DNA of 64,000 bases from Streptococcus sp. 2342 (GTDB lineage: Bacteria; Bacillota; Bacilli; Lactobacillales; Streptococcaceae), in assembly GCF_013276795.1 (NCBI RefSeq), contig NZ_VMLR01000004.1, forward strand, positions 37,264-101,263, given 5' to 3'. The translations under genes and the position numbers were made by a program. The notes beneath the pieces were generated by a model. It worked only from the letters and a program-made list of their open reading frames with translations. It did not search any database and was not told where the DNA came from. Shown here piece after piece: positions 19,401-28,606 of this stretch; position 1 is the stretch's first letter, and every line of letters begins with the position of its first letter.

Positions 19401-20114
19401 ATGGTTGAATCGTATAGTAAAAATGCCAACCATAACATGCGTCGTCCTGTTGTCAAGGAAGAAATTGTGGACTTGATGCGTCAGCGTCAAAAGCAAGTCA
19501 CAGGCGATTTGAAAGAATTGGAAGACTTTGCCCGTAAGGAAAATATTCCCATCATTCCCCATGAAACGGTTGCTTATTTCCGTTTTCTCATGCAAACCAT
19601 GCAACCTAAAAACATTCTGGAAATTGGGACGGCTATTGGTTTTTCTGCCCTTTTGATGGCAGAACATGCGCAAAATGCTAAGATTACAACCATTGACCGC
19701 AATCCAGAAATGATTGGTTTTGCCAAGGAAAATTTTGCCCAGTTTGATAGTCGTAAGCAAATCACTCTCCTAGAAGGAGATGCGGTAGATGTCTTATCAA
19801 CCTTGACAGAGTCTTATGATTTCGTCTTTATGGATTCAGCCAAGTCTAAATACATCGTCTTTCTGCCAGAAATCCTCAAACATTTGGAAGTTGGAGGTGT
19901 GGTTGTCTTGGATGATATTTTTCAAGGCGGTGATGTTGCCAAGGACATTATGGAAGTCCGTCGAGGTCAGCGAACCATCTATCGAGGACTTCAAAGACTA
20001 TTTGACGCAACCTTAGACAATCCAGGACTCACCGCAACATTAGTACCTCTGGGAGATGGCATTCTCATGCTTCGTAAAAATGTAGCAGATGTTCAATTGC
20101 CTGACAGCGAATGA
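19401..20114 (+). CDS. SAM-dependent O-methyltransferase
   Basis: A 237-residue class I methyltransferase of the caffeoyl-CoA/catechol O-methyltransferase type (family that includes TrmR/YrrM). Seen: ILEIGTAIGFSALLMAEHA (SAM motif I), TTIDRNPEM, FVFMDSAKSKY (metal-binding Asp) and VLDDIFQGGDV. YrrM-type enzymes methylate 5-hydroxyuridine at the tRNA wobble position; that role is inferred only. The ATG at 19401 lies two bases after the pepF stop with no strong site of its own, so translation probably depends on pepF. Confidence 0.87.
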   Translation: MVESYSKNANHNMRRPVVKEEIVDLMRQRQKQVTGDLKELEDFARKENIPIIPHETVAYFRFLMQTMQPKNILEIGTAIGFSALLMAEHAQNAKITTIDRNPEMIGFAKENFAQFDSRKQITLLEGDAVDVLSTLTESYDFVFMDSAKSKYIVFLPEILKHLEVGGVVVLDDIFQGGDVAKDIMEVRRGQRTIYRGLQRLFDATLDNPGLTATLVPLGDGILMLRKNVADVQLPDSE

Positions 20115-20180
20115 TTTTCAGAAAAATTTAAGAAAATATAGTAAAATAGATAGAGTAACACTTATCTCAAAGGAGTAGAC

Positions 20181-21122
20181 ATGAAGAAAAAACTATTGGC
20201 AGGTGCCATCACACTATTATCAGTAGCAACTTTAGCAGCTTGTTCGAAAGGTTCAGAAGGGGCAGACCTTATCAGCATGAAAGGGGATGTCATCACAGAA
20301 CATCAATTTTATGAGCAAGTGAAAAGCAACCCTTCAGCCCAACAAGTCTTGTTAAATATGACCATCCAAAAAGTTTTTGAAAAACAATATGGCTCAGAGC
20401 TTGATGATAAAGAGGTTGATGATACTATTGCCGAAGAAGAAAAACAATATGGCGAAAACTACCAACGTGTCTTGTCACAAGCGGGTATGACTCTTGAAAC
20501 ACGTAAAGCTCAAATTCGTACAAGTAAATTAGTTGAGTTGGCAGTTAAGAAGGCAGCAGAAGCTGAATTGACAGATGATGCTTACAAGAAGGCCTTTGAC
20601 GAATACACTCCAGATGTAACGGTTCAAATCATCCGTCTTGATAATGAAGATAAGGCCAAAGAAGTTCTCGAAAAAGCCAAGGCAGAAGGTGCTGATTTTG
20701 CTCAATTAGCCAAAGATAACTCAACTGATGAAAAAACAAAAGCAAATGGTGGAGAAATTACCTTTGATTCTGCTTCAACGGAAGTACCTGAGCAAGTCAA
20801 GAAAGCCGCTTTCGCTTTAGATGTAAATGGCATTTCTGATGTGATTACAGCAACTGGCACACAAGCCTACAGTAGCCAATATTACATTGTAAAACTCATT
20901 AAGAAAACAGAAAAATCATCTAATATTGATGACTATAAAGAAAAATTAAAAACTGTTATCTTGACTCAAAAACAAAATGATTCAACATTTGTTCAAAGCA
21001 TTATCGGAAAAGAATTACAAGCAGCCAATATCAAGGTTAAGGACCAAGCCTTCCAAAATATCTTTACCCAATATATCGGTGGTGGAGATTCAAGCTCAAG
21101 CAGTAGTACATCAAACGAATAG
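20181..21122 (+). CDS. prsA: Foldase lipoprotein PrsA/PpmA (parvulin family)
   Basis: A 313-residue surface lipoprotein that helps exported proteins fold. The signal peptide ends in the lipobox LAAC with the lipidated Cys at residue 21. The parvulin-like domain spans about 140-245 (TVQIIRLDNEDKAKEVLEKA, GGEITFDSAS). A Ser-rich tail GGGDSSSSSS closes the protein. Several catalytic parvulin residues seem poorly conserved, as in pneumococcal PpmA. AAGGAG precedes the ATG; a terminator follows. Confidence 0.93.
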   Translation: MKKKLLAGAITLLSVATLAACSKGSEGADLISMKGDVITEHQFYEQVKSNPSAQQVLLNMTIQKVFEKQYGSELDDKEVDDTIAEEEKQYGENYQRVLSQAGMTLETRKAQIRTSKLVELAVKKAAEAELTDDAYKKAFDEYTPDVTVQIIRLDNEDKAKEVLEKAKAEGADFAQLAKDNSTDEKTKANGGEITFDSASTEVPEQVKKAAFALDVNGISDVITATGTQAYSSQYYIVKLIKKTEKSSNIDDYKEKLKTVILTQKQNDSTFVQSIIGKELQAANIKVKDQAFQNIFTQYIGGGDSSSSSSTSNE

Positions 21123-21131
21123 TCCAAATCA

Positions 21132-21162
21132 ATACAAATCTCTTTTGAGGTTTGTATTTTTT
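21132..21162 (+). terminator. prsA terminator
   Basis: ATACAAATCTC and GAGGTTTGTAT form an 11-base stem with one wobble around a TTTT loop, followed by five T. Confidence 0.9.
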
Positions 21163-21245
21163 GAACTTGAGTCTGGAAATGATTCTGTAAAAACAGTAAA
21201 ATTCGAAGGATTGTAAGGTAAGAGTTTTTTTCTTTCTGAAAAAAT

Positions 21246-21254
21246 GGTATAATA
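21246..21254 (+). promoter_or_regulatory. Extended -10 promoter of ftsW-ppc
   Basis: TGGTATAAT, about 70 bases before the ftsW start. Confidence 0.75.
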
Positions 21255-21324
21255 GCAATCAAAACTAGAAAATAAAACGGAATTTGGAACAGATTTGTCT
21301 GTATCCTACTAGAGTGGTGATACT

Positions 21325-22548
21325 ATGAAGATTAGTAAGAGGCACTTATTAAATTATTCCATCTTGATTCCCTACTTGCTTTTATCTATTTTGGGCTTGA
21401 TTGTGGTCTATTCGACCACCAGCGCTATTTTAATTGAAGAAGGCAAGAGCGCCTTGCAATTGGTTCGAAACCAAGGAATCTTTTGGATTGTTAGTTTGAT
21501 ACTGATTGCCTTAATTTATAAATTGAGACTAGATTTTTTGAGAAATGAGCGACTAATCATTTTAGTTATATTGATAGAAATGCTTTTATTGTTCTTAGCT
21601 CGTTTTATTGGTATTTCCGTAAACGGGGCATACGGTTGGATTTCGGTTGCAGGAGTAACTATTCAGCCAGCTGAGTACTTAAAAATCATTATTATTTGGT
21701 ATTTGGCTCACCGCTTCTCCAAACAGCAAGAAGAAATAGCTATTTATGATTTTCAAGTTTTGACTCAAAATCAATGGCTTCCCCGTGCTTTTAATGATTG
21801 GCGATTCGTTCTCCTAGTTCTGATTGGAAGTTTGGGAATTTTCCCTGATTTAGGAAATGCGACTATTTTAGTCTTAGTTTCCTTGATTATGTATACAGTT
21901 AGTGGAATCGCTTATCGCTGGTTTTCAACCATTCTGGCGCTCGTATCTGCCGCTTCTGTCTTTGTCTTGACCACTATCAGTCTAATCGGTGTTGAGACCT
22001 TTTCAAAAATTCCAGTATTTGGCTATGTAGCCAAGCGCTTTAGTGCCTTTTTTAATCCTTTTGCGGATCGTGCTGATGCGGGTCACCAGTTATCTAATTC
22101 TTATTTTGCCATGGTCAATGGCGGTTGGTTTGGTCTAGGTCTTGGAAACTCGATTGAAAAACGAGGTTATTTACCAGAAGCTCATACAGACTTTGTCTTT
22201 TCTATCGTGATTGAAGAATTTGGCTTTGTTGGTGCCAGTCTCATTTTAGCTCTCTTGTTTTTCATGATTCTGCGGATTATCTTGGTCGGTATCCGAGCGG
22301 AGAATCCTTTCAATGCCATGGTTGCACTCGGTGTCGGAGGGATGATGTTGGTTCAGGTATTTGTCAATATCGGAGGGATTTCGGGCTTGATTCCATCTAC
22401 AGGAGTGACTTTCCCCTTCTTATCCCAGGGGGGGAATAGTCTTCTAGTCTTATCAGTGGCAGTGGCCTTTGTCTTAAATATTGACGCCAGTGAAAAACGC
22501 GCTAAGTTGTACCGAGAATTGGAAAATCAACCAATGAACCTTCTGTGA
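21325..22548 (+). CDS. ftsW: Septal peptidoglycan polymerase FtsW (SEDS family)
   Basis: A 407-residue multi-spanning protein of the SEDS family, which polymerises glycan strands with a class B PBP at the septum. Seen: an N-terminal helix ending in LGLIVVYSTTSA, SVNGAYGWISVAGVTIQPAEYLK, FPDLGNATILV, YLPEAHTDFVFSIVIEEFGF and GISGLIPSTGVTFPFLSQGG, all SEDS landmarks. FtsW is preferred over RodA because of pneumococcal synteny with ppc; sequence alone leaves some doubt. ppc follows 24 bases later. Confidence 0.88.
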   Translation: MKISKRHLLNYSILIPYLLLSILGLIVVYSTTSAILIEEGKSALQLVRNQGIFWIVSLILIALIYKLRLDFLRNERLIILVILIEMLLLFLARFIGISVNGAYGWISVAGVTIQPAEYLKIIIIWYLAHRFSKQQEEIAIYDFQVLTQNQWLPRAFNDWRFVLLVLIGSLGIFPDLGNATILVLVSLIMYTVSGIAYRWFSTILALVSAASVFVLTTISLIGVETFSKIPVFGYVAKRFSAFFNPFADRADAGHQLSNSYFAMVNGGWFGLGLGNSIEKRGYLPEAHTDFVFSIVIEEFGFVGASLILALLFFMILRIILVGIRAENPFNAMVALGVGGMMLVQVFVNIGGISGLIPSTGVTFPFLSQGGNSLLVLSVAVAFVLNIDASEKRAKLYRELENQPMNLL

Positions 22549-22572
22549 AGTAGAATAAAGAAAGGATAGTCT

Positions 22573-25269
22573 ATGTCTCTTCAAAAATTAGAAAATTATA
22601 GTAATAAAAGTGTTGTGCAAGAAGAAGTATTGATTCTAACAGAATTGCTGGAAGATATTACTAAAAATATGCTTGCACCAGAGACCTTTGAAAAAATCAT
22701 GCAGTTGAAAGAATTATCAACGCAGGAAGATTATCAAGGTCTAAACCGTCTAGTGACTAGCTTATCAAATGATGAAATGGTCTATATTTCACGCTATTTT
22801 TCAATCTTACCTCTTTTGATTAATATTTCAGAGGATGTGGATTTAGCTTATGAAATCAATCATCAAAATAATATTGATCAGGACTATTTAGGTAAATTAT
22901 CTACAACGATCAAAATGGTTGCTGAAAAAGAAAATGCCGTTGAGATCCTAGAACACTTGAATGTTGTTCCTGTTTTGACAGCCCATCCAACACAAGTGCA
23001 ACGCAAAAGTATGTTGGATTTAACAAATCATATTCATAGTCTTTTGCGTAAATACCGTGATGTTAAGTTGGGGTTGATCAATAAAGAAAAATGGCACAAT
23101 GATTTGCGTCGTTACATCGAAATTATCATGCAGACAGACATGATTCGTGAGAAAAAATTAAAAGTGACTAACGAAATCACGAATGCTATGGAATATTACA
23201 ACAGCTCCTTTTTGAAAGCTGTACCTCACTTGACGACGGAGTATAAGCGCTTAGCGCAAGCACATGGTCTGAATTTAAAACAGGCTAAACCAATCACCAT
23301 GGGTATGTGGATAGGTGGTGACCGTGATGGAAATCCATTTGTTACTGCAGATACCTTGAAGCAGTCTGCACTCACTCAGTGTGAAGTCATCATGAACTAC
23401 TATGATGAAAAGATTTACCAACTTTATCGTGAGTTTTCTCTTTCAACTAGCATTGTCAATGTAAGTAAGCAAGTCAGAGAAATGGCTCGTCAGTCCAAGG
23501 ATAACTCGATTTACCGCGAAAAAGAGCTTTACCGTCGTGCCTTGTTTGATATTCAATCAAAAATTCAAGCAACAAAAACCTATCTGATTGAGGATAAGGA
23601 AGTTGGGACTCGTTATGAAACCGCCAATGATTTTTACAAGGATTTGATTGCCATTCGAGATTCTCTACTAGAAAATAAGGGCGAGTCCTTGATTTCAGGT
23701 GATTTTGTGGAATTATTGCAGGCAGTAGAGATATTTGGTTTTTACCTAGCATCAATTGATATGCGACAAGACTCTAGCGTCTATGAAGCCTGTGTGGCAG
23801 AACTCTTGAAATCAGCAGGAATTCATTCTCGCTATAGCGAGTTGAGCGAAGAAGAAAAGTGCGATCTTCTCTTGAAAGAGTTAGAAGAAGATCCCCGAAT
23901 TCTTTCTGCGACTCACGCAGAAAAATCAGAATTATTAGCAAAAGAACTAGCTATTTTTAAGACGGCTCGTGTTTTGAAAGATAAGTTGGGAGATGATGTC
24001 ATCCGTCAGACTATCATTTCACATGCAACCAGCCTTTCTGATATGCTAGAATTAGCTATTCTATTAAAAGAAGTAGGACTGGTGGATACGGAAAGGGCGC
24101 GTGTTCAGATTGTTCCCCTTTTTGAAACAATTGAAGACTTGGATCATTCAGAGGAAACAATGAGACAATATCTTTCTCTTCCTCTTGCCAAAAAATGGAT
24201 TGCTTCACGTAATAACTATCAAGAAATCATGTTGGGCTACTCTGACAGTAATAAAGATGGCGGTTACTTGTCATCATGTTGGACCCTCTACAAGGCTCAA
24301 CAACAATTGACTGCTATTGGAGATGAATTTGGCGTTAAGGTTACCTTCTTCCATGGCCGTGGTGGGACTGTCGGTCGTGGTGGTGGGCCAACCTATGAAG
24401 CCATCACATCTCAACCGCTCAAGTCTATCAAGGATCGTATCCGCTTGACGGAGCAGGGTGAAGTAATTGGCAATAAATACGGTAATAAAGACGCTGCTTA
24501 CTATAACCTTGAAATGCTAGTATCGGCAGCTATTAACCGTATGATTACTCAGAAGAAGAGCGATACCAATACCTCAAATCGTTATGAAGCCATTATGGAT
24601 CAAGTAGTGGACCGTAGTTACGATATCTACCGTGATTTGGTCTTTGGTAATGAGCATTTCTATGATTATTTCTTCGAGTCAAGTCCAATCAAGGCTATTT
24701 CAAGCTTTAACATTGGTTCTCGCCCAGCTGCCCGTAAGACGATTACTGAAATCGGTGGTTTGCGTGCCATCCCTTGGGTATTCTCATGGTCACAAAGTCG
24801 TGTTATGTTCCCTGGATGGTACGGGGTTGGTTCAAGCTTCAAGGAATTTATCGATAAAAATCCAGAAAATATTGCTATTTTACGAGATATGTACCAAAAT
24901 TGGCCTTTCTTCCAATCGCTTCTTTCAAATGTTGATATGGTTTTGTCAAAATCAAATATGAATATTGCTTTTGAATATGCTAAACTTTGTGAAGACGAGC
25001 AAGTTAAGGCCATCTATGAGACTATTTTAAATGAATGGCAAGTTACTAAGAACGTTATCCTGGCTATTGAAGGACATGACGAACTCTTAGCTGACAATCC
25101 ATATCTAAAAGCTAGTCTGGATTACCGTATGCCTTACTTTAATATTCTCAACTATATTCAGTTGGAGTTGATCAAACGCCAACGTCGTGGAGAATTGTCC
25201 AGTGATCAAGAACGATTGATTCATATCACCATCAACGGAATTGCAACAGGATTGCGTAATTCAGGCTAA
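22573..25269 (+). CDS. ppc: Phosphoenolpyruvate carboxylase
   Basis: An 898-residue enzyme converting PEP and bicarbonate to oxaloacetate, the anaplerotic route supplying aspartate in streptococci that lack a full TCA cycle. The catalytic His is in [13 protein letters not shown] near residue 139. [14 protein letters not shown] lies near 556 and the mobile Gly-rich loop [14 protein letters not shown] near 594. The C-terminal allosteric end is intact ([14 protein letters not shown]). AAAGGAT precedes the ATG. It is likely co-transcribed with ftsW. Confidence 0.97.
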   Translation: MSLQKLENYSNKSVVQEEVLILTELLEDITKNMLAPETFEKIMQLKELSTQEDYQGLNRLVTSLSNDEMVYISRYFSILPLLINISEDVDLAYEINHQNNIDQDYLGKLSTTIKMVAEKENAVEILEHLNVVPVLTAHPTQVQRKSMLDLTNHIHSLLRKYRDVKLGLINKEKWHNDLRRYIEIIMQTDMIREKKLKVTNEITNAMEYYNSSFLKAVPHLTTEYKRLAQAHGLNLKQAKPITMGMWIGGDRDGNPFVTADTLKQSALTQCEVIMNYYDEKIYQLYREFSLSTSIVNVSKQVREMARQSKDNSIYREKELYRRALFDIQSKIQATKTYLIEDKEVGTRYETANDFYKDLIAIRDSLLENKGESLISGDFVELLQAVEIFGFYLASIDMRQDSSVYEACVAELLKSAGIHSRYSELSEEEKCDLLLKELEEDPRILSATHAEKSELLAKELAIFKTARVLKDKLGDDVIRQTIISHATSLSDMLELAILLKEVGLVDTERARVQIVPLFETIEDLDHSEETMRQYLSLPLAKKWIASRNNYQEIMLGYSDSNKDGGYLSSCWTLYKAQQQLTAIGDEFGVKVTFFHGRGGTVGRGGGPTYEAITSQPLKSIKDRIRLTEQGEVIGNKYGNKDAAYYNLEMLVSAAINRMITQKKSDTNTSNRYEAIMDQVVDRSYDIYRDLVFGNEHFYDYFFESSPIKAISSFNIGSRPAARKTITEIGGLRAIPWVFSWSQSRVMFPGWYGVGSSFKEFIDKNPENIAILRDMYQNWPFFQSLLSNVDMVLSKSNMNIAFEYAKLCEDEQVKAIYETILNEWQVTKNVILAIEGHDELLADNPYLKASLDYRMPYFNILNYIQLELIKRQRRGELSSDQERLIHITINGIATGLRNSG

Positions 25270-25310
25270 TCATTTTCAAAAGTGAAGATGAAAAAAATTC
25301 TAATAGACTA

Positions 25311-25338
25311 TTGACAAGTAGTTTAAAAATGATATAAT
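25311..25338 (+). promoter_or_regulatory. Promoter of the T-box transporter operon
   Basis: TTGACA (25311-25316) and TATAAT (25333-25338) with a 16-base spacer plus an upstream TG element. Confidence 0.88.
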
Positions 25339-25344
25339 TTAACC

Positions 25345-25583
25345 ATTCAGAAAAGTAATCGTACAAACTTTCAAGAGAGTCTGTGGTAGCTGAAAACAGA
25401 TAAGTGGCGATGATGAAAATTGGGCTGAATGTTATTTAGAATTTGAAATCATAAAAATTCGGTGAGCACACCTTACAGTGCATCTCGTTATTGCGAGACA
25501 GAGCGATAGGGAAATTCCCTATAATTGAGGTGGTACCGCGCATCGACGTCCTCACACAAGTTTTTTGTGTGAGGACTTTTTTT
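25345..25583 (+). promoter_or_regulatory. T-box riboswitch leader (tryptophan type suspected)
   Basis: The invariant T-box AGGTGGTACCGCG is at 25528-25540. A strong terminator follows, GTCCTCACACAA (25548-25559) with TTGTGTGAGGAC and seven T. Stem I opens near TTTCAA/AAGAGAG at about 25370-25378; TTTCAA can close with TTGAAA near 25444. Uncharged tRNA would stabilise the antiterminator and switch on the transporter. Trp specificity is recalled for streptococcal trpXYZ leaders. UGG triplets occur in the leader, but I could not place the specifier with confidence. Confidence 0.92.
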
Positions 25584-25596
25584 GATGGAGGTTAGT

Positions 25597-25656
25597 ATGG
25601 AAAGAAAACGATGGCGTCGCTTGTTTATACTCAATGAAAATCAAAGTACAAACTAG
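25597..25656 (+). CDS. Possible 19-residue leader peptide running into BOX
   Basis: An ATG 13 bases after the T-box terminator T-run has a good GGAGG site six bases upstream. It encodes MERKRWRRLF, basic and containing one Trp, and then enters the BOX element and stops at TAG. Roughly the first ten codons predate the BOX. It may be a leader peptide or a truncated gene start. No homology is recognised. Confidence 0.35.
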   Translation: MERKRWRRLFILNENQSTN

Positions 25657-25779
25657 GAAGCTAGCCGCAGGCTGCTCAAAACACTGTTTTGAGGTTGTGG
25701 ATAGAACTGACAGAGTCAGTATCATATACCTACGGTAAGGCGACGCTGACGTGGTTTGAAGAGATTTTCGAAGAGTATT
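25626..25779 (+). repeat. BOX element between T-box leader and trpX
   Basis: It begins TATACTCAATGAAAATCAAA and ends TTTTCGAAGAGTAT. boxA, one boxB-like unit (CTCAAAACACTGTTTTGAGG) and boxC (CCTACGGTAAGGCGACGCTG) are recognisable. It lies within the transcribed leader of the transporter operon. Confidence 0.93.
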
Positions 25780-25822
25780 AGATAAGTGAAGTATTTTAAA
25801 GGAATTAAAAAGGAGAAACAGA

Positions 25823-26827
25823 ATGAAAAATAAACGTTTAATTGGAATTGTCGCTGCCTTAGCAGTCTTAGTAGCAGGAAGCTTGATTTACTCTTCAATG
25901 AATAAACCAGAATCTCAGAATAATAAGGATGAGAAGAAAATAACCAAGATTGGTGTGCTTCAATTTGTGAGCCATCCATCCCTTGATTTGATTTATAAAG
26001 GGATTCAAGCTGGACTTGCTGAAGAAGGATATAAAGATGACCAGTTGAAGATCGACTTTATGAACTCAGAAGGTGACCAAAGTAAGGTTGCGACAATGAG
26101 TAAACAATTGGTTGCAAATGGAAATGACCTTGTGGTTGGTATTGCAACACCAGCTGCTCAAGGTTTAGCTAGTGCCACAAAAGACCTACCTGTTATCATG
26201 GCCGCTATTACAGACCCAATTGGTGCTAACTTGGTTAAAGATTTGAAAAGACCAGGTGGCAACGTTACAGGGGTATCTGACCACAATCCAGCTCAACAAC
26301 AAGTTGAACTCATCAAGACTCTGACACCGAATGTGAAAACAATCGGAGCTCTTTACTCAAGTAGCGAAGACAATTCAAAAACACAGGTTGAAGAATTTAA
26401 GGCTTATGCTGAAAAAGCAGGTCTGACAGTGGAAACATTTGCAGTTCCTTCAACAAATGAAATTGCCTCAACTGTCACTGTTATGACTAGCAAGGTAGAT
26501 GCTATTTGGGTTCCAATTGATAACACCATTGCATCAGGATTTCCAACGGTTGTCTCTAGCAATCAAAGTTCTAAGAAACCAATTTATCCAAGTGCGACAG
26601 CTATGGTAGAAGTAGGTGGTTTGGCATCAGTTGTAGTTGACCAACATGACCTTGGTGTGGCAACTGGTAAAATGATTGCGCAAGTCTTGAAAGGTGCAAA
26701 ACCAGCCGATACCCCAGTCAATGTCTTTTCAACTGGTAAGTCAGTCATCAATAAAAAAATAGCACAAGAACTAGGTATTACGATTCCTGAGTCTGTTCTC
26801 AAAGAAGCAGGACAAGTCATCGAATAA
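25823..26827 (+). CDS. trpX: ABC transporter substrate-binding protein (TrpX/DUF534 family)
   Basis: A 334-residue binding protein of the type I periplasmic fold, ABC_sub_bind/DUF534 family. The hydrophobic N-terminus (LIGIVAALAVLVAGSLIYSS) has no lipobox Cys, so it may be a signal anchor rather than a lipoprotein, unlike most Gram-positive binding proteins. The core shows GVLQFVSHPSLDLIYKGIQA, LVVGIATPAAQGLA and GGNVTGVSDHNPA. The family and the T-box suggest tryptophan or another aromatic amino acid; this is inferred. AAGGAG precedes the ATG. Permease and ATPase genes follow. Confidence 0.87.
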   Translation: MKNKRLIGIVAALAVLVAGSLIYSSMNKPESQNNKDEKKITKIGVLQFVSHPSLDLIYKGIQAGLAEEGYKDDQLKIDFMNSEGDQSKVATMSKQLVANGNDLVVGIATPAAQGLASATKDLPVIMAAITDPIGANLVKDLKRPGGNVTGVSDHNPAQQQVELIKTLTPNVKTIGALYSSSEDNSKTQVEEFKAYAEKAGLTVETFAVPSTNEIASTVTVMTSKVDAIWVPIDNTIASGFPTVVSSNQSSKKPIYPSATAMVEVGGLASVVVDQHDLGVATGKMIAQVLKGAKPADTPVNVFSTGKSVINKKIAQELGITIPESVLKEAGQVIE

Positions 26828-26833
26828 ATAAGG

Positions 26834-26862
26834 TAGGGAGGAGGAGACTCTTCCTATTTTTT
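26834..26862 (+). terminator. Intercistronic hairpin between trpX and trpY
   Basis: TAGGGAGG pairs with TCTTCCTA (eight base pairs, two wobbles) around a seven-base loop, followed by six T. It would partly terminate transcription after the binding-protein gene and keep its mRNA in excess. Confidence 0.6.
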
Positions 26863-26895
26863 AAAAAGATGAATATAGAAAGGATTAAATAAAAT

Positions 26896-27762
26896 ATGAT
26901 TGTTTCCATTATTTCTCAAGGATTTGTCTGGGCTATTTTAGGTCTGGGAATCTTTATGACATTTAGGATTTTAAACTTTCCAGATATGACGACAGAAGGT
27001 TCCTTCCCTCTTGGCGGAGCTGTTGCTGTCACTCTGATAACCAAAGGCGTGAACCCATTTTTAGCGACTCTTGTTGCTGTAGGAGCAGGTTGTTTGGCTG
27101 GAATGACAGCAGGACTTCTTTATACAAAAGGGAAGATTCCAACCTTGCTCTCAGGGATTTTGGTGATGACTTCCTGTCACTCTATCATGCTCTTGATTAT
27201 GGGACGTGCCAATTTAGGCTTGCTTGGAACCAAGCAAATTCAGGATGTCTTGCCTTTTGATTCAGACTTGAATCAACTCTTGACAGGTCTTATCTTTGTC
27301 AGTCTTGTTATTGCTCTCATGCTCTTTTTCTTGGACACTAAACTCGGACAAGCCTATATTGCTACAGGTGACAATCCTGATATGGCTAGAAGTTTCGGGA
27401 TTCATACTGGGCGCATGGAGCTTATGGGGTTGGTCTTATCAAATGGTGTGATTGCCCTTGCAGGAGCTCTCATTGCCCAACAAGAAGGGTATGCCGATGT
27501 ATCTCGAGGAATAGGGGTTATCGTTGTGGGGCTTGCAAGTTTGATTATTGGAGAAGTTATCTTCAAGAGTTTGAGCTTGGCAGAACGTCTGGTTACCATC
27601 GTTGTAGGTTCTATCGCTTATCAATTCTTAGTGTGGGCAGTTATTGCGCTTGGCTTTAATACAAGTTACCTTCGTTTGTACAGCGCCGTGATCTTGGCAG
27701 TCTGCCTCATGATTCCAACATTTAAGCAAACAATCTTGAAAGGAGCCAAATTAAGCAAATGA
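26896..27762 (+). CDS. trpY: ABC transporter permease (TrpY)
   Basis: A 288-residue permease with about eight hydrophobic segments, similar to the branched-chain/ribose-type permease family. Seen: the conserved NFPDMTTEGSFPLGGAVAVT near the start and ATGDNPDMARSFGI in the cytoplasmic coupling loop. It pairs with trpX upstream and overlaps trpZ by four bases (ATGA), so the three form one transporter under the T-box. Confidence 0.9.
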   Translation: MIVSIISQGFVWAILGLGIFMTFRILNFPDMTTEGSFPLGGAVAVTLITKGVNPFLATLVAVGAGCLAGMTAGLLYTKGKIPTLLSGILVMTSCHSIMLLIMGRANLGLLGTKQIQDVLPFDSDLNQLLTGLIFVSLVIALMLFFLDTKLGQAYIATGDNPDMARSFGIHTGRMELMGLVLSNGVIALAGALIAQQEGYADVSRGIGVIVVGLASLIIGEVIFKSLSLAERLVTIVVGSIAYQFLVWAVIALGFNTSYLRLYSAVILAVCLMIPTFKQTILKGAKLSK

Positions 27763-28517
27763 CAGCAATTGTAGAATTAAAAAATGCAACCAAAGTCGTT
27801 AAAAATGGCTTTGATGAAGAAAAGATTATTTTAAATGATGTTTCCTTAGAAATTTTTGAACAGGATTTCATCACGATTTTAGGTGGAAATGGTGCTGGGA
27901 AGTCAACTCTCTTTAACACTATTGCAGGAACCTTGTCATTAACCAGTGGAACCATCCGTATTTTGGGTGAAGATGTTACCAAGTTTTCACCAGAGAAGCG
28001 CGCTAAGTATCTGTCTCGTGTCTTCCAAGATCCAAAGATGGGGACAGCTCCCCGTATGACAGTAGCTGAAAATCTTTTGATTGCCAAGTTTCGTGGTGAA
28101 AAGCGTGGATTGTTACCACGACGCTTGACTAGCTATAAGGATGAATTTCAGGCAACCATTGAAAAAGTGGGAAATGGTCTTGAGAAACACTTGAATACGC
28201 CAATTGAGTTCTTATCAGGTGGGCAAAGACAGGCCTTGAGTCTCTTGATGGCAACCTTGAAGCGACCTGAATTACTCTTGTTAGACGAGCATACTGCAGC
28301 CCTTGATCCAAAGACCAGTGTTGCCCTCATGGAATTGACGGATGAATTTGTCAAGAAAGATCAGCTGACAGCGCTTATGATTACCCACCATATGGAAGAT
28401 GCTCTCAAATATGGCAATCGCTTAATTGTCATGAAAGAAGGACGAATTATCCAAGATTTGAACCAAGAAGAAAAAACAAAAATGAAAATCTCTGATTATT
28501 ATCAGCTCTTTGAATAA
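27759..28517 (+). CDS. trpZ: ABC transporter ATP-binding protein (TrpZ)
   Basis: A 252-residue ATPase. Walker A is GGNGAGKSTLF near residue 45, the signature LSGGQRQALSLLMA near 148, Walker B LLLLDEHTAALDP near 168, and the switch His in LMITHHMEDA. It energises the TrpY channel. The start overlaps the trpY stop. A short AAAGTAA/TTACTTT stem followed by T after the stop could end the operon, overlapping the dnaG -35. Confidence 0.94.
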   Translation: MTAIVELKNATKVVKNGFDEEKIILNDVSLEIFEQDFITILGGNGAGKSTLFNTIAGTLSLTSGTIRILGEDVTKFSPEKRAKYLSRVFQDPKMGTAPRMTVAENLLIAKFRGEKRGLLPRRLTSYKDEFQATIEKVGNGLEKHLNTPIEFLSGGQRQALSLLMATLKRPELLLLDEHTAALDPKTSVALMELTDEFVKKDQLTALMITHHMEDALKYGNRLIVMKEGRIIQDLNQEEKTKMKISDYYQLFE

Positions 28518-28540
28518 AGTAAGGAAAATGAGTGAAATGG

Positions 28541-28569
28541 TTTACTTTTTTTCTGAAATAAAGTATACT
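28541..28569 (+). promoter_or_regulatory. Promoter of dnaG-rpoD
   Basis: TTTACT (28541-28546), a 17-base spacer, and TATACT (28564-28569), 38 bases before the dnaG start. Confidence 0.65.
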
Positions 28570-28606
28570 ATATAAAGTAAACTATGATAACATGGAGGTA
28601 TTGTGT

